DNA of 64,000 nt from Natronomonas marina (GCF_024298905.1 NZ_CP101154.1:372001-436000), one strand, 5' to 3'; positions 49,758 to 59,787 are shown, counted from the stretch's first letter. Notes: generated from the sequence alone by a model not told the origin. Made by a program: numbers and translations.

Positions 49758-51185
49758 ATGGAGGTCCCGTACGTCGGCGAGTGCTCCCGGCGGACGCTCG
49801 CCCGCCTTTCGGCCGCGCTGGTCGTCCTCGCGCTCTTTGCACCTGCGGCCTACGCGGCCCTCGACCCCGAGGGAATCGACCTCGGTCCCGGCACCGTCGA
49901 GGAACCCGCCGACCAGCGAACCTACGTCAGTGTCCAGGGGTTTCACTTCGCCGGCTACGGCCAGCCGAAGAAGCCAGCCAGACTCGTCGCCGCCGACGGC
50001 GACGCCGAACTGGCCTGGCTCTTCGAGGGCGACTCCGTCGGCGCCGTCTGGTTCTACGAGGTCGACCCGCTGCCGGACGGCAACCTCTTCGTCACCTCGA
50101 CGTACCCCGACGGGACCATCGCCTTCGAGTACGACCCCGACACCGACGAGGTGGTCCAGCGTCACGAACTGCCGGGTCTCGTCGACACCCACAGCACGGC
50201 CTGGCTTGGCGACGGGCGCCTGCTGGTCGCCAACATGCGGGCGACGGAGGACGGCGTCCCCGAGGACCGTCTCTTCGTCCGGAACACGACGACCGGCGAG
50301 ACCGTCTGGGAGTGGCGCTTCCGGAACCACTACCCCAACGGCACCGACGGCGGCTTCGACGGCGACTGGACCCACGTCAACGACGTCGAGACGGTCGGCG
50401 ACGGCGACCGCTACGTCCTGGCATCGCCCCGGAACTTCGATCAGGTCATCGTCGTCGACCGCCGGACCGGCAACGTCGTCATGCGACTCGGCGAGGACGG
50501 TGAGTACGGGACGCTGAACGAACAGCACAATCCCGACTACCTCGAACGCGAGGACGGCACGCCGGTCATCCTGGTCGCCGACAGCGAGAACGACCGGGTC
50601 GTCGAGTACGAACGGGAGTGCGGCGGCGCCGACCCCCGCCTCGGGGCCGGAACGTCGCCGACCGACTGCGAGTGGGAGCAGGTGTGGGCCGTCGACGGCT
50701 TCAACTGGCCCCGCGACGCCGACCGCCTGCCGAACGGCAACACCTTGGTGACAGACACGCTGAACCACCGCGTCGTCGAGGTGACGCCGGAGGGCGAGGT
50801 GGTCTGGGAGTTCTACGCCGCCTGGGCCCCCTACGACGCCGAGCGGGGCGCTCCCGGCAGCAACGGCCCGACGATGGCCGACCGGGGGACGACCGGGTCG
50901 TTCACCGTCTCCGGCGGCGCCGACGACTCGCCGGCCGCCCGCTACCACGTCGGCGACGCCATCGCCGCGGCCGGCGCCGGGACACCGGTCGAATCGCAGA
51001 CCGAGGAGCTCGCCACCACCTACGCCCACGTCGAACCGTGGTTCCGCCCCGTCTGGATGGGGTCGTGGACGTTCCTCGCGTTCGCCGTCGGCGTCCTCCT
51101 GTCGGTCGGGTGGGCACTCGTCGAACTCGCCGCCCGCCGCGACCGCATCGCTGCCGGACTCCGAGGCCGGTTCGGCGCCGGGTGA
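49758..51185 (+). CDS. Arylsulfotransferase-like beta-propeller membrane protein
   Basis: A 475-residue protein with an N-terminal hydrophobic segment (LSAALVVLALFAPAAYAALD) and a C-terminal one (WTFLAFAVGVLLSVGWALVE). Between them is a six-bladed-propeller pattern: FYEVDPLPDGNLFVTSTYPD, HSTAWLGDGRLLVANMRATE, DWTHVNDVETVGDGDRYVLA, FDQVIVVDRRTGNVVMRLGE and NWPRDADRLPNGNTLVTDTL. This resembles ASST/arylsulfotransferase-like families. The conserved THVND His is present, but in many archaea such proteins may have no sulfotransferase activity. It probably faces outside. Confidence 0.78.
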   Translation: MEVPYVGECSRRTLARLSAALVVLALFAPAAYAALDPEGIDLGPGTVEEPADQRTYVSVQGFHFAGYGQPKKPARLVAADGDAELAWLFEGDSVGAVWFYEVDPLPDGNLFVTSTYPDGTIAFEYDPDTDEVVQRHELPGLVDTHSTAWLGDGRLLVANMRATEDGVPEDRLFVRNTTTGETVWEWRFRNHYPNGTDGGFDGDWTHVNDVETVGDGDRYVLASPRNFDQVIVVDRRTGNVVMRLGEDGEYGTLNEQHNPDYLEREDGTPVILVADSENDRVVEYERECGGADPRLGAGTSPTDCEWEQVWAVDGFNWPRDADRLPNGNTLVTDTLNHRVVEVTPEGEVVWEFYAAWAPYDAERGAPGSNGPTMADRGTTGSFTVSGGADDSPAARYHVGDAIAAAGAGTPVESQTEELATTYAHVEPWFRPVWMGSWTFLAFAVGVLLSVGWALVELAARRDRIAAGLRGRFGAG

Positions 51186-51257
51186 GACGCGTCGGTCTGG
51201 TCGCCGCCGGACACAGTACCGTCGCGCTCTTTAGGACCGAGGCGCTACCGACGGTCG

Positions 51258-51512
51258 ATGGCGAACATCACGCTCTACGAACTGCCCGGCTGTCCGTACT
51301 GTGCGAAGGTCATCGACAAACTGAACGAACTCGGCCTCGAGTACGACAGCATCGAGGTGCCGAGCGACCACGCCGACCGCACCGAGGTCGAGGCGGTCAG
51401 CGGCCAGACCGGCGTCCCCGTCATCGTCGACGAGGAACACGGCGTCGACGGCATGAACGAGTCCGACGACATCGTCGCCTACCTCGAAGAGACCTACGGC
51501 GCCGGCGCCTGA
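51258..51512 (+). CDS. Glutaredoxin-like protein
   Basis: An 84-residue thioredoxin-fold protein with active site CPYC (Cys12, Cys15) in LYELPGCPYCAKVIDKLNEL, the cis-Pro segment GQTGVPVIVDEEHG and a final helix. It would reduce disulfides or glutathione-like (gamma-glutamylcysteine) mixed disulfides in haloarchaea. It could also be described as a glutathione S-transferase N-terminal domain; no C-terminal domain follows. It is preceded by an ASST-like gene. Confidence 0.9.
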   Translation: MANITLYELPGCPYCAKVIDKLNELGLEYDSIEVPSDHADRTEVEAVSGQTGVPVIVDEEHGVDGMNESDDIVAYLEETYGAGA

Positions 51513-51688
51513 CGACGGCACTCGCTTTTCGGAGCGACGGCGCCGCGACCACCGGCCGGTCAGGCGCCGCGAACTGACCACGCTACCGTTCGAGGCGCCG
51601 TATCCGTCGCTGCGCGGGACGCAGCGGGCCCGTCCAGCAGTTCTAACTCCCCTCTCCCGAACGACCACGCACGGACCCGATACGTCAC

Positions 51689-52240
51689 ATGACCAAACGG
51701 AAGCCGAACTACTGCCCGTACTGTGGGACGGCCCTCATGGCCAGAACGTTCGAGGAACGCGAGCGGCGATTCTGCCCGACGTGTGGGGAGTTCGTCTTCC
51801 AGAACCCGGTTCCGGTCGGTCGCGTCGTCGTCCTCGACGGCGACCGTGCGCTGTTCGTCGAACGCGCCCGGCCACCCTATCAGGGGACGTGGACGATACC
51901 GGGCGGCGTCCTGGAAGTCGACGAGTCGGCGGCGCTCGGAGCGACGCGAGAACTGCGGGAGGAGACTGGCGTGGGCGCGTCCGCCAAAGACCTGGAACTC
52001 GTCTACACCGACGTCGACGTCGACGACGACGGCTCGATTCTCACGGTCTGCTTCGCCGTCGAGCGCGACCGGACGACCGGCACCCCACGGGTCGGCGACG
52101 AACCGAGCGCGGTCGAGTTTCGGGAGCCGGGACGACTGGTCGAGAGCGGCGAGGAAACTCGCCCGCTCGACCGCCGGTGTCTCGAGGCCGCGTTCGAACG
52201 GGTTCGGGACGAGGAACGCGAGTTCACGCCACGGTCCTGA
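51689..52240 (+). CDS. NUDIX hydrolase with zinc ribbon
   Basis: A 183-residue protein. The N-terminal zinc ribbon has Cys9/Cys12 (NYCPYCGT) and Cys29/Cys32 (RFCPTCGE). The NUDIX box is GGVLEVDESAALGATRELREETGVG, given here by its key residues G-x5-E-x7-REL-REE, which binds Mg and cleaves nucleoside diphosphate-linked compounds. The ribbon-NUDIX arrangement resembles NADH pyrophosphatase (NudC), but the NudC-specific SQPWPFPxS motif is absent. The substrate is therefore open. The family is common in haloarchaea. Confidence 0.9.
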   Translation: MTKRKPNYCPYCGTALMARTFEERERRFCPTCGEFVFQNPVPVGRVVVLDGDRALFVERARPPYQGTWTIPGGVLEVDESAALGATRELREETGVGASAKDLELVYTDVDVDDDGSILTVCFAVERDRTTGTPRVGDEPSAVEFREPGRLVESGEETRPLDRRCLEAAFERVRDEEREFTPRS

Positions 52241-52319
52241 CCGCGTGAACGGCAGACCGGTCAGTGTGGTGTTTCGCTTCGGCGGACACCTTCGACGCGA
52301 GAGAGCCAGCAGCCGTCGT

Positions 52320-53660
52320 TCACAGCGCTTCCTTGTACGCCTCCAGCGTCTCCTCGACGTCGGACTCGGTGTGGCCGTAGGAGACGAAGTTGGCCTCGAA
52401 CTGGTTCTGGGAGACCAGCACGCCCTGTTCGAGCATCTTCGGGCGGAACAGCCGGGCGTACCGCTCTGTTTCGGCGTCGCTCACGTCGGTGCCGGCCTTC
52501 GGACAGTTCCCGTAGCGGTCGCAGTCGTGGTCCTGCCGGCAGCCCTCGGCGCAGGCGCCGCCCTGCGGCCCGCCCTCCGCGCGCGTGAACACGACCTTGA
52601 AGACCGAGTCGGTCCCGACGACGGTGTACTCGGGGGCGTGGTCGGCGACGATGTCGGTCAGCCCCGCCCGCAACTGCCGGCCGAGGTCGTCGACGTGCTC
52701 GTAGACGTCGTTCTCGGCGCAGAACTTCAGCGTCTCGAGACCGGCGGCCATCGTCACCGGGTGCCCCGAGAAGGTGCCGGCCTGGAAGACGTCGCCGGCG
52801 GGCGTGAACTGCTCGACGTACTCCGTCTTGCCGCCGATGGCGCCGACGGGGAAGCCGCCGCCGATTATCTTCCCGAACGTCGTGAGGTCGGGGTCGATGC
52901 CGAACTTCCCCTGGGCGCAGCCGAGCCCGCCCACCCGGAAGCCGGTGATGACCTCGTCGAAGACGAGGAGCGCGCCGTGGTCGTCGGTCAGTTCCCGGAG
53001 CGTCTCGTGGTAGCCGTCCTCCGGGTAGACGATGCCCATGTTGGCCTGGACGGGTTCGACGAGGACGGCGGCGATGTCGTCGCCGTGGGTCTCGAACACG
53101 TCGCGGGCGGCCGCCTCGTCGTTGAACGGAATCGGTAGCGTGTGCTCGGAGAACGACTGCGGGATGCCGGGGCTGGACGGCCGGGGGTGGTCGGGGTCGC
53201 CCTCGACGAGCGTCGTCTCCTGGGCGCCGTGGTAGCCGCCCCGCATGACGACGATCTTCTCGCGGCCGGTGACCGCCCGCGCGAGTCGGCAGGCCGACAC
53301 CGTCGCCTCGGTCCCGCTGTTGACGAACCGTATCATCTCGACGCTCGGGACGTGCCGGCAGACGAACTCGGCGTGTTCGACCTCGATCTCGGAGGGCATC
53401 CCGTACATCGGCCCTTCGGCGGCGTGCGACTGGACGGCCGCGGCGACCGGCTCGGGGGTGTCGTGACCCAGGAGGAGCGGTCCGAGCCCCTGCACCCAGT
53501 CGACGTAGCGGTTCCCGTCGGCGTCGACGACGTGGCCGCCCTCGCCCCGCTCGACGAACGTCGGGTACGGTTGTGGCGCGGCACGCACCGAGGAGTTGAC
53601 CCCGCCGGGCAGCACCGACAGCGCCCGGTCGTACAGCGCTCGGGAGGCGTCGCGGTTCAT
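52320..53660 (-). CDS. hemL: Glutamate-1-semialdehyde 2,1-aminomutase
   Basis: Converts glutamate-1-semialdehyde to 5-aminolevulinate, the tetrapyrrole precursor. The 446 residues include [20 protein letters not shown], the PLP lysine Lys264 in [17 protein letters not shown], and [13 protein letters not shown]. Near residues 370-386 an insertion carries four cysteines ([20 protein letters not shown]: Cys370, 374, 380, 386), not part of the E. coli enzyme; it may bind a metal or cluster. The product feeds HemB at 57347. hemA is not in the window. Confidence 0.95.
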   Translation of the reverse strand: MNRDASRALYDRALSVLPGGVNSSVRAAPQPYPTFVERGEGGHVVDADGNRYVDWVQGLGPLLLGHDTPEPVAAAVQSHAAEGPMYGMPSEIEVEHAEFVCRHVPSVEMIRFVNSGTEATVSACRLARAVTGREKIVVMRGGYHGAQETTLVEGDPDHPRPSSPGIPQSFSEHTLPIPFNDEAAARDVFETHGDDIAAVLVEPVQANMGIVYPEDGYHETLRELTDDHGALLVFDEVITGFRVGGLGCAQGKFGIDPDLTTFGKIIGGGFPVGAIGGKTEYVEQFTPAGDVFQAGTFSGHPVTMAAGLETLKFCAENDVYEHVDDLGRQLRAGLTDIVADHAPEYTVVGTDSVFKVVFTRAEGGPQGGACAEGCRQDHDCDRYGNCPKAGTDVSDAETERYARLFRPKMLEQGVLVSQNQFEANFVSYGHTESDVEETLEAYKEAL

Positions 53661-54046
53661 ACCTCGCGGTAGACCGGCCGCCCCGAAAGAGGTTACCGTC
53701 CACGGCGACGCCCGGCGTCGTTCCGGGCCACCTCGGACGAGATGAAGAAAATAACTTCTGTCGGGAAAAGGTGGGTGTTCGTACTGAAATTTCGCAAGAA
53801 CATCTAGGTATTGCCGGGTCCATTGCCCTATTACTTGCGGGACGTGTATCGACTGGTACCGAGAGGCCCAGCGGTCTCCGGTACTGCATCGCTCAGGACC
53901 ATCACACGGCTGGCATTCCGTGTTCCTCCGGGGTCCCGGTCGGACCCTCTCTTCGGACGTTACGCCCCGAGCAGCGGCGTTGCTCGTCTGCCGATAACTT
54001 GATTGTATTAGCCAGTTATAACACGCTGGCGGCCCTCCCGTCGGCG
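53661..54046. other. 386-bp gap between hemL and the TenA-like gene
   Basis: There is no convincing gene. The right part is less GC-rich than its surroundings and is open on the plus strand in the TenA frame without family similarity. GTTATAAC near 54016, about 30 bp before the TenA ATG, is the likely TATA box. No TPP riboswitch consensus was found, although TenA proteins may belong to thiamine salvage. Confidence 0.5.
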
Positions 54047-54706
54047 ATGGCGTTCAGCGACCGACTGCTCGACGCCGGCGAGGAGGTATGGGCGGCACAG
54101 AAGGACCACCCGTTCGTCCGGGAACTCGCCCGTGGGACTCTCGAGGAGGCGGCCTTCGAGCACTGGGTCAGGCAGGACTACCGGTACCTGCTCGACTACG
54201 CCCGACTGTTCGCAATCGCGGGCGCGAAGGCCGACGACGAGGCGACGATGACCCGCCTGCTCGGGGTCGCCCACCGCGTGCTCGACGAGGAGATGGACCT
54301 CCACCGGTCCTTCGCGGCCGACTACGGCATCTCGGCGGCGGAACTGGAGCGCACCGAGAAGGCACCGACCTGCGTCGCCTACACGAACTACCTGCTGCGG
54401 ACCGCCTACGAGGGCTCCATCGCCGAGATCGCGGCGGCGCTTTACCCCTGCGTGCAGGGCTACCTCGACGTCGCCGAGCACATGGCGGACCTGGCCGACG
54501 ACGACCACCGCTACACGCCGTTCATCGAGACCTACACCGGCGAGGAGTTCCGCGAGGCGACCGCGTGGTGTCGGTCCTTCGTCGACCGCTGTGGCGAGGC
54601 GTCCCCCGGCGAGCACGACGCGATGGAGGCGGCATTCCTCCGGAGCGCGAAACTGGAGTACCGCTTCTGGGAGATGGCCTACACCCTGGAGGGGTGGGGG
54701 CTCTGA
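54047..54706 (+). CDS. TenA/THI-4 family protein (thiaminase II-like)
   Basis: A 219-residue all-helical protein of the TenA family, which hydrolyses aminopyrimidine forms of thiamine for salvage. Recognisable segments are [75 protein letters not shown] and [20 protein letters not shown]. The active-site Cys of TenA would be that in YPCVQGY or CRSF; I cannot decide. The Met at 54047 is favoured by the TATA position. The stop TGA is the first triplet of a repeat element. Confidence 0.85.
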   Translation: MAFSDRLLDAGEEVWAAQKDHPFVRELARGTLEEAAFEHWVRQDYRYLLDYARLFAIAGAKADDEATMTRLLGVAHRVLDEEMDLHRSFAADYGISAAELERTEKAPTCVAYTNYLLRTAYEGSIAEIAAALYPCVQGYLDVAEHMADLADDDHRYTPFIETYTGEEFREATAWCRSFVDRCGEASPGEHDAMEAAFLRSAKLEYRFWEMAYTLEGWGL

Positions 54707-54815
54707 TACTGCCGGCTGTAATTACGTGAAGACAGTTCCGTGATTTTCGACAGTAGCCGTTCTGTACAGTCGGGTTTCCGCCACCACTGGCTTAGATAGT
54801 TACAGCCGGCAGTAT
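54704..54815. repeat. Dispersed repeat with perfect 16-bp terminal inverted repeats (MITE-like)
   Basis: The left end ATACTGCCGGCTGTAA (from 54706) and the right end TTACAGCCGGCAGTAT (to 54815) are exact inverted repeats. The interior matches 28501-28602. No gene fits inside. Length about 110 bp and inverted ends suit a miniature inverted-repeat transposable element, though a conserved bidirectional terminator is the alternative, as both copies lie between convergent genes. No flanking target duplication is obvious. Confidence 0.6.
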
Positions 54816-54874
54816 GAGAAGGAGCGCGGTTCGCGGCCGTCCGGGGGGTGCATCCCCGTTCTCGTCCGCCCGGC

Positions 54875-55330
54875 TCACCCCTCCGGGAGGGGACAGCCCC
54901 CGTCCCGGACCGTCGAGGCGACCGAACAGTCGACACCGTCGACGTTCGGGTCCGCATGCAGTTCCCGCAGGCAGGCCCCGATGGCCGCCTCGTCTTCGAA
55001 CTTGCCGACCGCGAAGACCGTGAACGGACCGCTCGTCTCGTAGACGGTGACGAACGCCGACGTCTCGCGCAGCCGCGTCGTCACCGCTTCGATGTCGGCG
55101 AGGTCGACGGCGAGCCGGACGACGGCCGTCCGGTAGTCCAGCGCCTCGTAGTCGATTCGGGCGGTGTAGCCCCGGATCGCACCGCGCGATTCCAGCGACT
55201 CCAGCCGTTCCTGTACCGTCGTCGGCACCGACCCGACCGCCTCGGCGACGGCGCGGACGTCCGCGCGACCGTCCCGACAGAGCGCGGCGACGATTCGCTC
55301 GTCGAGCGACCCGTCGAGTGACTCGGTCAC
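54875..55330 (-). CDS. Lrp/AsnC family regulator
   Basis: A 151-residue regulator. The N-terminal HTH reads ERIVAALCRDGRADVRAVAE and AVGSVPTTVQERLESLESRG; the C-terminal RAM domain (GYTARIDYEALDYRTAVVRL, FVTVYETSGPFTVFAVGKFE) binds ligands and makes octamers. It starts with GTG one base after the amt stop and so is co-transcribed with the ammonium transporter. Lrp-type proteins often answer amino acids such as glutamine, so control of nitrogen uptake is likely, by inference from operon position. Confidence 0.88.
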   Translation of the reverse strand: MTESLDGSLDERIVAALCRDGRADVRAVAEAVGSVPTTVQERLESLESRGAIRGYTARIDYEALDYRTAVVRLAVDLADIEAVTTRLRETSAFVTVYETSGPFTVFAVGKFEDEAAIGACLRELHADPNVDGVDCSVASTVRDGGCPLPEG

Positions 55331-55331
55331 G

Positions 55332-57026
55332 TCAGACCGCGGACGTTCCGACCTCGCCGGTCCGGATCTGGTAGGCGTCCTCCACCGGGAGGATGAACAC
55401 CTTGCCGTCGCCCGGTTCGCCGGTTTTGCCGGCCGCCTGGATGGCCTCGGCGACGTCCTCGGCGGGGATGTCAGCGACCACGCACTCGACTTTCACCTTC
55501 TGGTGGAGGTCGACGCTGTACTCCTCGCCGCGCCACTGGCCCTTCTTGGCGGGCTGGGAGCCGCGACCGGAGACGTTCGTCACCGTCAGGGACGGGGCAC
55601 CGACCTCCGCGAGGCCCTGCTTGACGTCCGAGAGCTTGTCCGGGCGGATGAACGCCATGACCATCCTGATGCCACCGTCGTTGGCGACGCCGCCGTCGGG
55701 GCGGACGATGCCATCCTCTTCGACCAGTCCGTCGTCGGTGACGACGCGCCCGCCGTCGGTCGCGGTCGGACCGCTGGAACCGCGGCCGAACTCTGGGTAG
55801 GTGTTGGTGCCGTGCTCGGAGATGTCGAGCCCCTCCTGCTCGTGGTCCGGGGAGACGCGTGCCTGCCCGGCGAGCTTGAACACGAACCAGATGAGCGCAG
55901 TCATCGTGAGCGTCCAGCCGCCGATGATGACGACGCCGACGACCTGGGCGATGAACTGACTGGTGATCGAATCGACGGCTCCCGGCAGCGCGACGAACGG
56001 CATCAGGAGCGCACCGAGCACGCCGGCGCTGCCGTGGACGGGGAAGACCGCACAGACGTCGTCGATCTTCAGCCGCTCGGAGACGAAGTCGAAGACGATC
56101 GGTAGCTGAATCCCGGCGAGGGTACCGACGATGATCGCACCCCACCAGTGGGTCGTGTTCGGAATGGCCGTGATGGCGGCCAGCCCGGCGAGCATCCCGT
56201 TGGCGGTGTAGAGGGTGTCGACCTTGCCGGACCGCAGGAGCGCGACGGCGGCGGAGCCGATGGCGCCCATCGCCATGGCGACCGTCGTGGTCATGGCCGC
56301 CTGGCCCAAGGTGCCTTCGAGACCGGAGCCGCCCGTAGCGAAGGCAGCGGCGGTGCCGACGTTGAACCCGTACCAGCCGAAACAGAGCATGAGCGTCCCA
56401 AGCACCGCGAACGTCATCGAGTGACCGGGGATGACGTTGACCGAGCCGCCATCGGTGTACCGGTCCATCCGCGGGCCGAGGATGGCCGCGGCCGTGAGGC
56501 CGGCGATGCCGCCCATGCCGTGGACGATCATCCCGCCGGCGAAGTCGGCGAACGCCGTGCCGACGAGCTGTTCGACGAGTCCTGCGCCGGGGGAGGCCCA
56601 CGTCATCGCGATGACGACCGGGTAAATCACGGCCGCCAGCAGGAACGTGTAGGTGATGTACGCGCGGAGCTTCGCGCGTCCGGCGACGGCGCCCGAGACG
56701 ATGGTCGCGGCGGTCATCGCGAAGACCGCACCGTACAGCCAGCTGACGTAGCCGCCTGCACCGGCGGCGGGCGAAAAGCCCGCGCCGGTCGCGAGACTCG
56801 CGATGCCGGTGCCGATGACGAAGAACACCATGACGCCGACGGCCCACGTCAGCATGTTCTTCGTGAGCTGGTTGGCGACGTTCTTCGAGCGCACCTGCCC
56901 GGCCTCCAGCATCGCGAAGCCGGCGTGCATGAAGAAGATGAGGAACGTCACCGTCAGAATCCACGTCTCGTTGATGGCGGCCGCCATCTCCTCGGCACTC
57001 GCCTGCAACACCAGCGCGTCGATCAT
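55332..57026 (-). CDS. amt: Ammonium transporter fused to a PII signal protein
   Basis: A 564-residue fusion. Residues about 15-410 are an Amt channel with eleven helices ([40 protein letters not shown] with the twin-His region, [18 protein letters not shown]). After an acidic linker with [14 protein letters not shown], residues 455-564 are a complete PII domain: [20 protein letters not shown], the T-loop with RGEEYSVDL (Tyr503 at the position of the modified Tyr51), B-loop [21 protein letters not shown] normally docks its T-loop into Amt to shut it; here both are one chain. A GGAGGT Shine-Dalgarno (57033-57038) fixes the start. Confidence 0.94.
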   Translation of the reverse strand: MIDALVLQASAEEMAAAINETWILTVTFLIFFMHAGFAMLEAGQVRSKNVANQLTKNMLTWAVGVMVFFVIGTGIASLATGAGFSPAAGAGGYVSWLYGAVFAMTAATIVSGAVAGRAKLRAYITYTFLLAAVIYPVVIAMTWASPGAGLVEQLVGTAFADFAGGMIVHGMGGIAGLTAAAILGPRMDRYTDGGSVNVIPGHSMTFAVLGTLMLCFGWYGFNVGTAAAFATGGSGLEGTLGQAAMTTTVAMAMGAIGSAAVALLRSGKVDTLYTANGMLAGLAAITAIPNTTHWWGAIIVGTLAGIQLPIVFDFVSERLKIDDVCAVFPVHGSAGVLGALLMPFVALPGAVDSITSQFIAQVVGVVIIGGWTLTMTALIWFVFKLAGQARVSPDHEQEGLDISEHGTNTYPEFGRGSSGPTATDGGRVVTDDGLVEEDGIVRPDGGVANDGGIRMVMAFIRPDKLSDVKQGLAEVGAPSLTVTNVSGRGSQPAKKGQWRGEEYSVDLHQKVKVECVVADIPAEDVAEAIQAAGKTGEPGDGKVFILPVEDAYQIRTGEVGTSAV

Positions 57027-57346
57027 ATTGCTACCTCCGTACTACTCGCAACTCCGTTTGGAAGTTCGTCCATGTTTGCGTATGTTTCGACCATGTTTGT
57101 CTTCCGACTCACAAGAGAGCGTCATGGAACACCACCACATAAAGGTTGTAGTTGAAGATAGCAAATCTATTACTGCGTCGGTGGACACCCGTCCGGTCTT
57201 GGGCACGATAATATCTATATAAGGTCGTACAGCGTCAACTATTCCGGTAGATATCCGACTCGATTCTGGACGAACGTCGAAGGCAAGCATTGCCAACCCC
57301 CGTCGTTCGGCGCGCTTTGCGGCGCGCGCGGTGGGATCTCAGGGGG
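57027..57346 (-). promoter_or_regulatory. amt control region
   Basis: 320 bp without a convincing gene. Minus-strand features: Shine-Dalgarno GGAGGT at 57033-57038; repeated AAACATGG/GAAACATACG/AAACATGG between about 57073 and 57102; a TATA-like CCTTTATG near 57138-57145; and a further CCTTATATAG near 57213-57222. The region is more AT-rich than average. The repeats and two possible TATA boxes suggest regulated expression, as expected for ammonium uptake. Confidence 0.5.
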
Positions 57347-58327
57347 TCACAGCCGCTCGGCGACGTCCTCGGCGAAGTACGTCAGTATCAGGTCCGAACC
57401 GGCCCGCTTGATGGAGAGCAGCGACTCGTGGGCGACCGCCTCGAGGTCGAGCCACCCCTTCTCGGCGGCGGCGTGCAACATCGCGTACTCGCCGGAGACG
57501 TTGTAGGCGGCGACGGGGTGGTCGAACTCCCGGCGAACCGCGGCGACGACGTCGAGGTACGGCAGCGCGGGCTTGACCATCAGGACGTCGGCGCCCTGCT
57601 CGACGTCGAGGCGGACCTCGCGCGTGGCCTCGCGCGCGTTCGCGGGGTCCATCTGGTAGTGTCGCCGGTCGCCGAAGGCGGGCGCGCCGTCGGCGGCGTC
57701 CCGGAACGGGCCGTAGAAGGCCGACTCGTACTTGGCGGCGTAGGACATCACCGGCAGGTTCCCGTGGCCGGCGGCGTCCAGCGCCGCCCGGACGGCGGCC
57801 ACCATCCCGTCCATCATCCCCGAGGGCGCGACCATGTCGGCGCCGGCGTCGGCGTGGGAGACGGCGATGCGGCCCAGCGCCTCCAGGGTCGCGTCGTTGT
57901 CGACCGTCATCCGGGGGTCCTCGCGGGCGCCGTCCTCCAGGAGGCCGCAGTGACCGTGGTCGGTGTACTCGCACATGCAGACATCCGTGATGACGTAGAC
58001 GTCGGTGCGATCGGTGATGCGGGAGACGGCGCGCTGGACGACGCCGTCGTCGGCCCACGCCCGGCTTCCCTCGGAGTCCTTCGACTCGGGGACACCGAAC
58101 ACCATCACCGCCTCGACGCCCTTCTCGGCTATCTCGCGGACGCGGGCGACGCTCTCGGCGACGGGGACCCGCTCGTGGCCCGGCATCGACTCGATGGGGA
58201 CTCGCTCGTCGGCCGTCGCGTCGACGAAGACGGGCGCGACGAGGTCCGAGGCCCGGAGGTCGGTCTCGCTGACCAGCGGCCGGACCCCGTCCGTGCGGAG
58301 TCGTCGGGGCCGGTTCGTGAGGTCCAT
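57347..58327 (-). CDS. hemB: Porphobilinogen synthase (delta-aminolevulinate dehydratase)
   Basis: Joins two aminolevulinates to porphobilinogen. The 326 residues carry the zinc-type cysteines 117, 119 and 127 in [14 protein letters not shown], and Schiff-base lysines Lys199 in [18 protein letters not shown] and Lys252 in [12 protein letters not shown]. The [20 protein letters not shown] start is conserved; I chose the Met at 58327. The active-site region [15 protein letters not shown] is also normal. The metal site predicts Zn dependence. It is divergent from the DedA gene. Confidence 0.95.
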   Translation of the reverse strand: MDLTNRPRRLRTDGVRPLVSETDLRASDLVAPVFVDATADERVPIESMPGHERVPVAESVARVREIAEKGVEAVMVFGVPESKDSEGSRAWADDGVVQRAVSRITDRTDVYVITDVCMCEYTDHGHCGLLEDGAREDPRMTVDNDATLEALGRIAVSHADAGADMVAPSGMMDGMVAAVRAALDAAGHGNLPVMSYAAKYESAFYGPFRDAADGAPAFGDRRHYQMDPANAREATREVRLDVEQGADVLMVKPALPYLDVVAAVRREFDHPVAAYNVSGEYAMLHAAAEKGWLDLEAVAHESLLSIKRAGSDLILTYFAEDVAERL

Positions 58328-58418
58328 ACCGGCCGTCCGGCCGCGTCCGGCAAAGACGCGTCGCTTCGCGGGCCGTGACACAACGCATTTAACGCCCGTG
58401 GCCCGAGAGTCGGTACGA

Positions 58419-59054
58419 ATGGCAGTCGGGACGGAGCCCTCCGGGTCGCGCCTCCGGTCGTTCTTCGAGCGGTATATCGTCTACATCGCGGGCGGCGTGA
58501 CGCTTTCGTGTCTTCTGGTCGGCGTCTATCTGTTCGTCTTCGCGGACTCGTCGTTCGCCGAGTACCTGCTGGAAACCTACGGGCTGGCCGCCCTCTTTCT
58601 GATACTCATCCTGGAGGGGGCGATGCTGCTGTACTTCGCACCGAGCGAGGCGCTGGCGCCCGCCGGCGTCGCGTTGCTCGCCGACGGCCCGACCGACTAC
58701 TCGGGGATCGCGGCGGTCGTCGGCGTCATGGTGCTGGGCGCGACGGTCGGGCAGTTCGCGCTGTTCACCGTCGCAAAGCGGGCCGGCCGGGAGTACCTGC
58801 TGGCACAATCGTGGTTCCGCGTCTCGGAGTCGCGTCTCGAACGCTTCGAGGCCTGGTTCGAGCGGTGGGGTCCGGTCGCCGTCCCCGTCTCGAATGCCCT
58901 GCTGTTCACCCGCGGGATGCTCACCGTCCCGGCCGGGTTCGCTGACATGGACGACCGGACGTTCCTCGTGCTGTCGGCGCTCGGCACGCTCGTCTTCCAG
59001 ACGTGGCTCGTCGCGCTGTGGCTGCTCGTCGGCGAACAGCTCGGCGCGCTGTGA
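58419..59054 (+). CDS. DedA / SNARE-associated membrane protein
   Basis: A 211-residue DedA-superfamily protein with about five hydrophobic segments. Characteristic features are the re-entrant region [20 protein letters not shown] and the helix-loop [20 protein letters not shown] (normally FxRxxPxxR-like), with [17 protein letters not shown]. DedA proteins help flip or recycle lipid carriers and maintain proton balance. The ATG at 58419 is 25-30 bp after a CATTTAACG box, so the transcript is probably leaderless. It is the last clearly core gene before the accessory end. Confidence 0.85.
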   Translation: MAVGTEPSGSRLRSFFERYIVYIAGGVTLSCLLVGVYLFVFADSSFAEYLLETYGLAALFLILILEGAMLLYFAPSEALAPAGVALLADGPTDYSGIAAVVGVMVLGATVGQFALFTVAKRAGREYLLAQSWFRVSESRLERFEAWFERWGPVAVPVSNALLFTRGMLTVPAGFADMDDRTFLVLSALGTLVFQTWLVALWLLVGEQLGAL

Positions 59055-59294
59055 AACGGGAGGGAGGAGAGTTGGTGGAGGGAAACCACCGACGGACAGG
59101 TATGGGATACGGGCGTTGGGGCTCTGGTCCGGAGCCGGTCGTTGCTTGGGACACAACGCCCACCCGGATGAACGGGGGGAAGTTCGTTAACGCTGTGGGC
59201 GGCGATGGACGGCACTATTAAGTACCCGTTCCTATAGAAACCGCTCAAAACCAACGATCTACATTCAGGACCTGTGAGCTACACGAGCCCCGCG

Positions 59295-59642
59295 TCAGAG
59301 GAACTCCCGGACCTCGGAGTACCACATGTCGTGGTGGTCGACGGCATCGATCCGGCGGGCCACCTTGGCGGCGATGACGTGCCAGCAGAGTTCGGTCGGG
59401 TCCTCGGGGTCGAGGTTGTACCGGCTGTCCTCGCACTCGCAGCCGCCGTCCTCGACGACGTGCTCCTCGGAGTGGCCGACGACGACGGTGAAATCGCGGT
59501 ACTCCTTGACCCGTTCCTCGCCGACGGCCTCGATGGCTCGGACGCCGCGGTCGCCGTGGGCCGCGATGATGGTGTCGGCGGCGTCGCTGGTCAGTTCGCC
59601 GGCCGCCTCCAGTTTCGACTCCCAGTCGTCGACCGCGGTCAC
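59295..59642 (-). CDS. Small SWIM-type zinc-finger protein
   Basis: A protein of about 115 residues. A CxC...CxH pattern (GGCECEDSRYN, then LCWHVIAAKVA) matches a SWIM zinc finger, which usually binds DNA or proteins. The N-terminal part (WESKLEAAGELTSDAADTII) is helical. I chose the GTG at 59642, about 45 bp after a TTGAAAAG TATA-like box; an upstream GTG at 59681 would fall before the expected transcription start. Function is unknown; similar short SWIM proteins occur in many haloarchaea. Confidence 0.65.
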   Translation of the reverse strand: MTAVDDWESKLEAAGELTSDAADTIIAAHGDRGVRAIEAVGEERVKEYRDFTVVVGHSEEHVVEDGGCECEDSRYNLDPEDPTELCWHVIAAKVARRIDAVDHHDMWYSEVREFL

Positions 59643-59787
59643 GCCTCGGCGTTGTGCGGCATCGGGCAAAACGCTTCGCACCGACCCTTTTCAACGAGCG
59701 GTGTGCGAGCGGCGCTCCCCCGAACGACGAAAAATCGGGACGCACGCGACCGACCGCTCCGGTCCGGTTCCGACTCCACGGCTCGTG

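Noticed and set aside
53661-54046. Possible thiamine (TPP) riboswitch before the TenA-like gene
   Set aside because: The conserved CUGAGA and ACCUGA blocks of the TPP riboswitch are absent.
57042-57296. 84-codon minus-strand frame upstream of amt
   Set aside because: It runs through TATA-like boxes and repeated AAACATGG sequence of the amt control region, and the translation has no family features.
59055-59294. Possible structured RNA after the DedA gene (GGTGG-AGGGAAA-CCACC hairpin)
   Set aside because: Only one short hairpin, no repeat elsewhere in the window and no resemblance to SRP RNA or RNase P RNA; not enough support.
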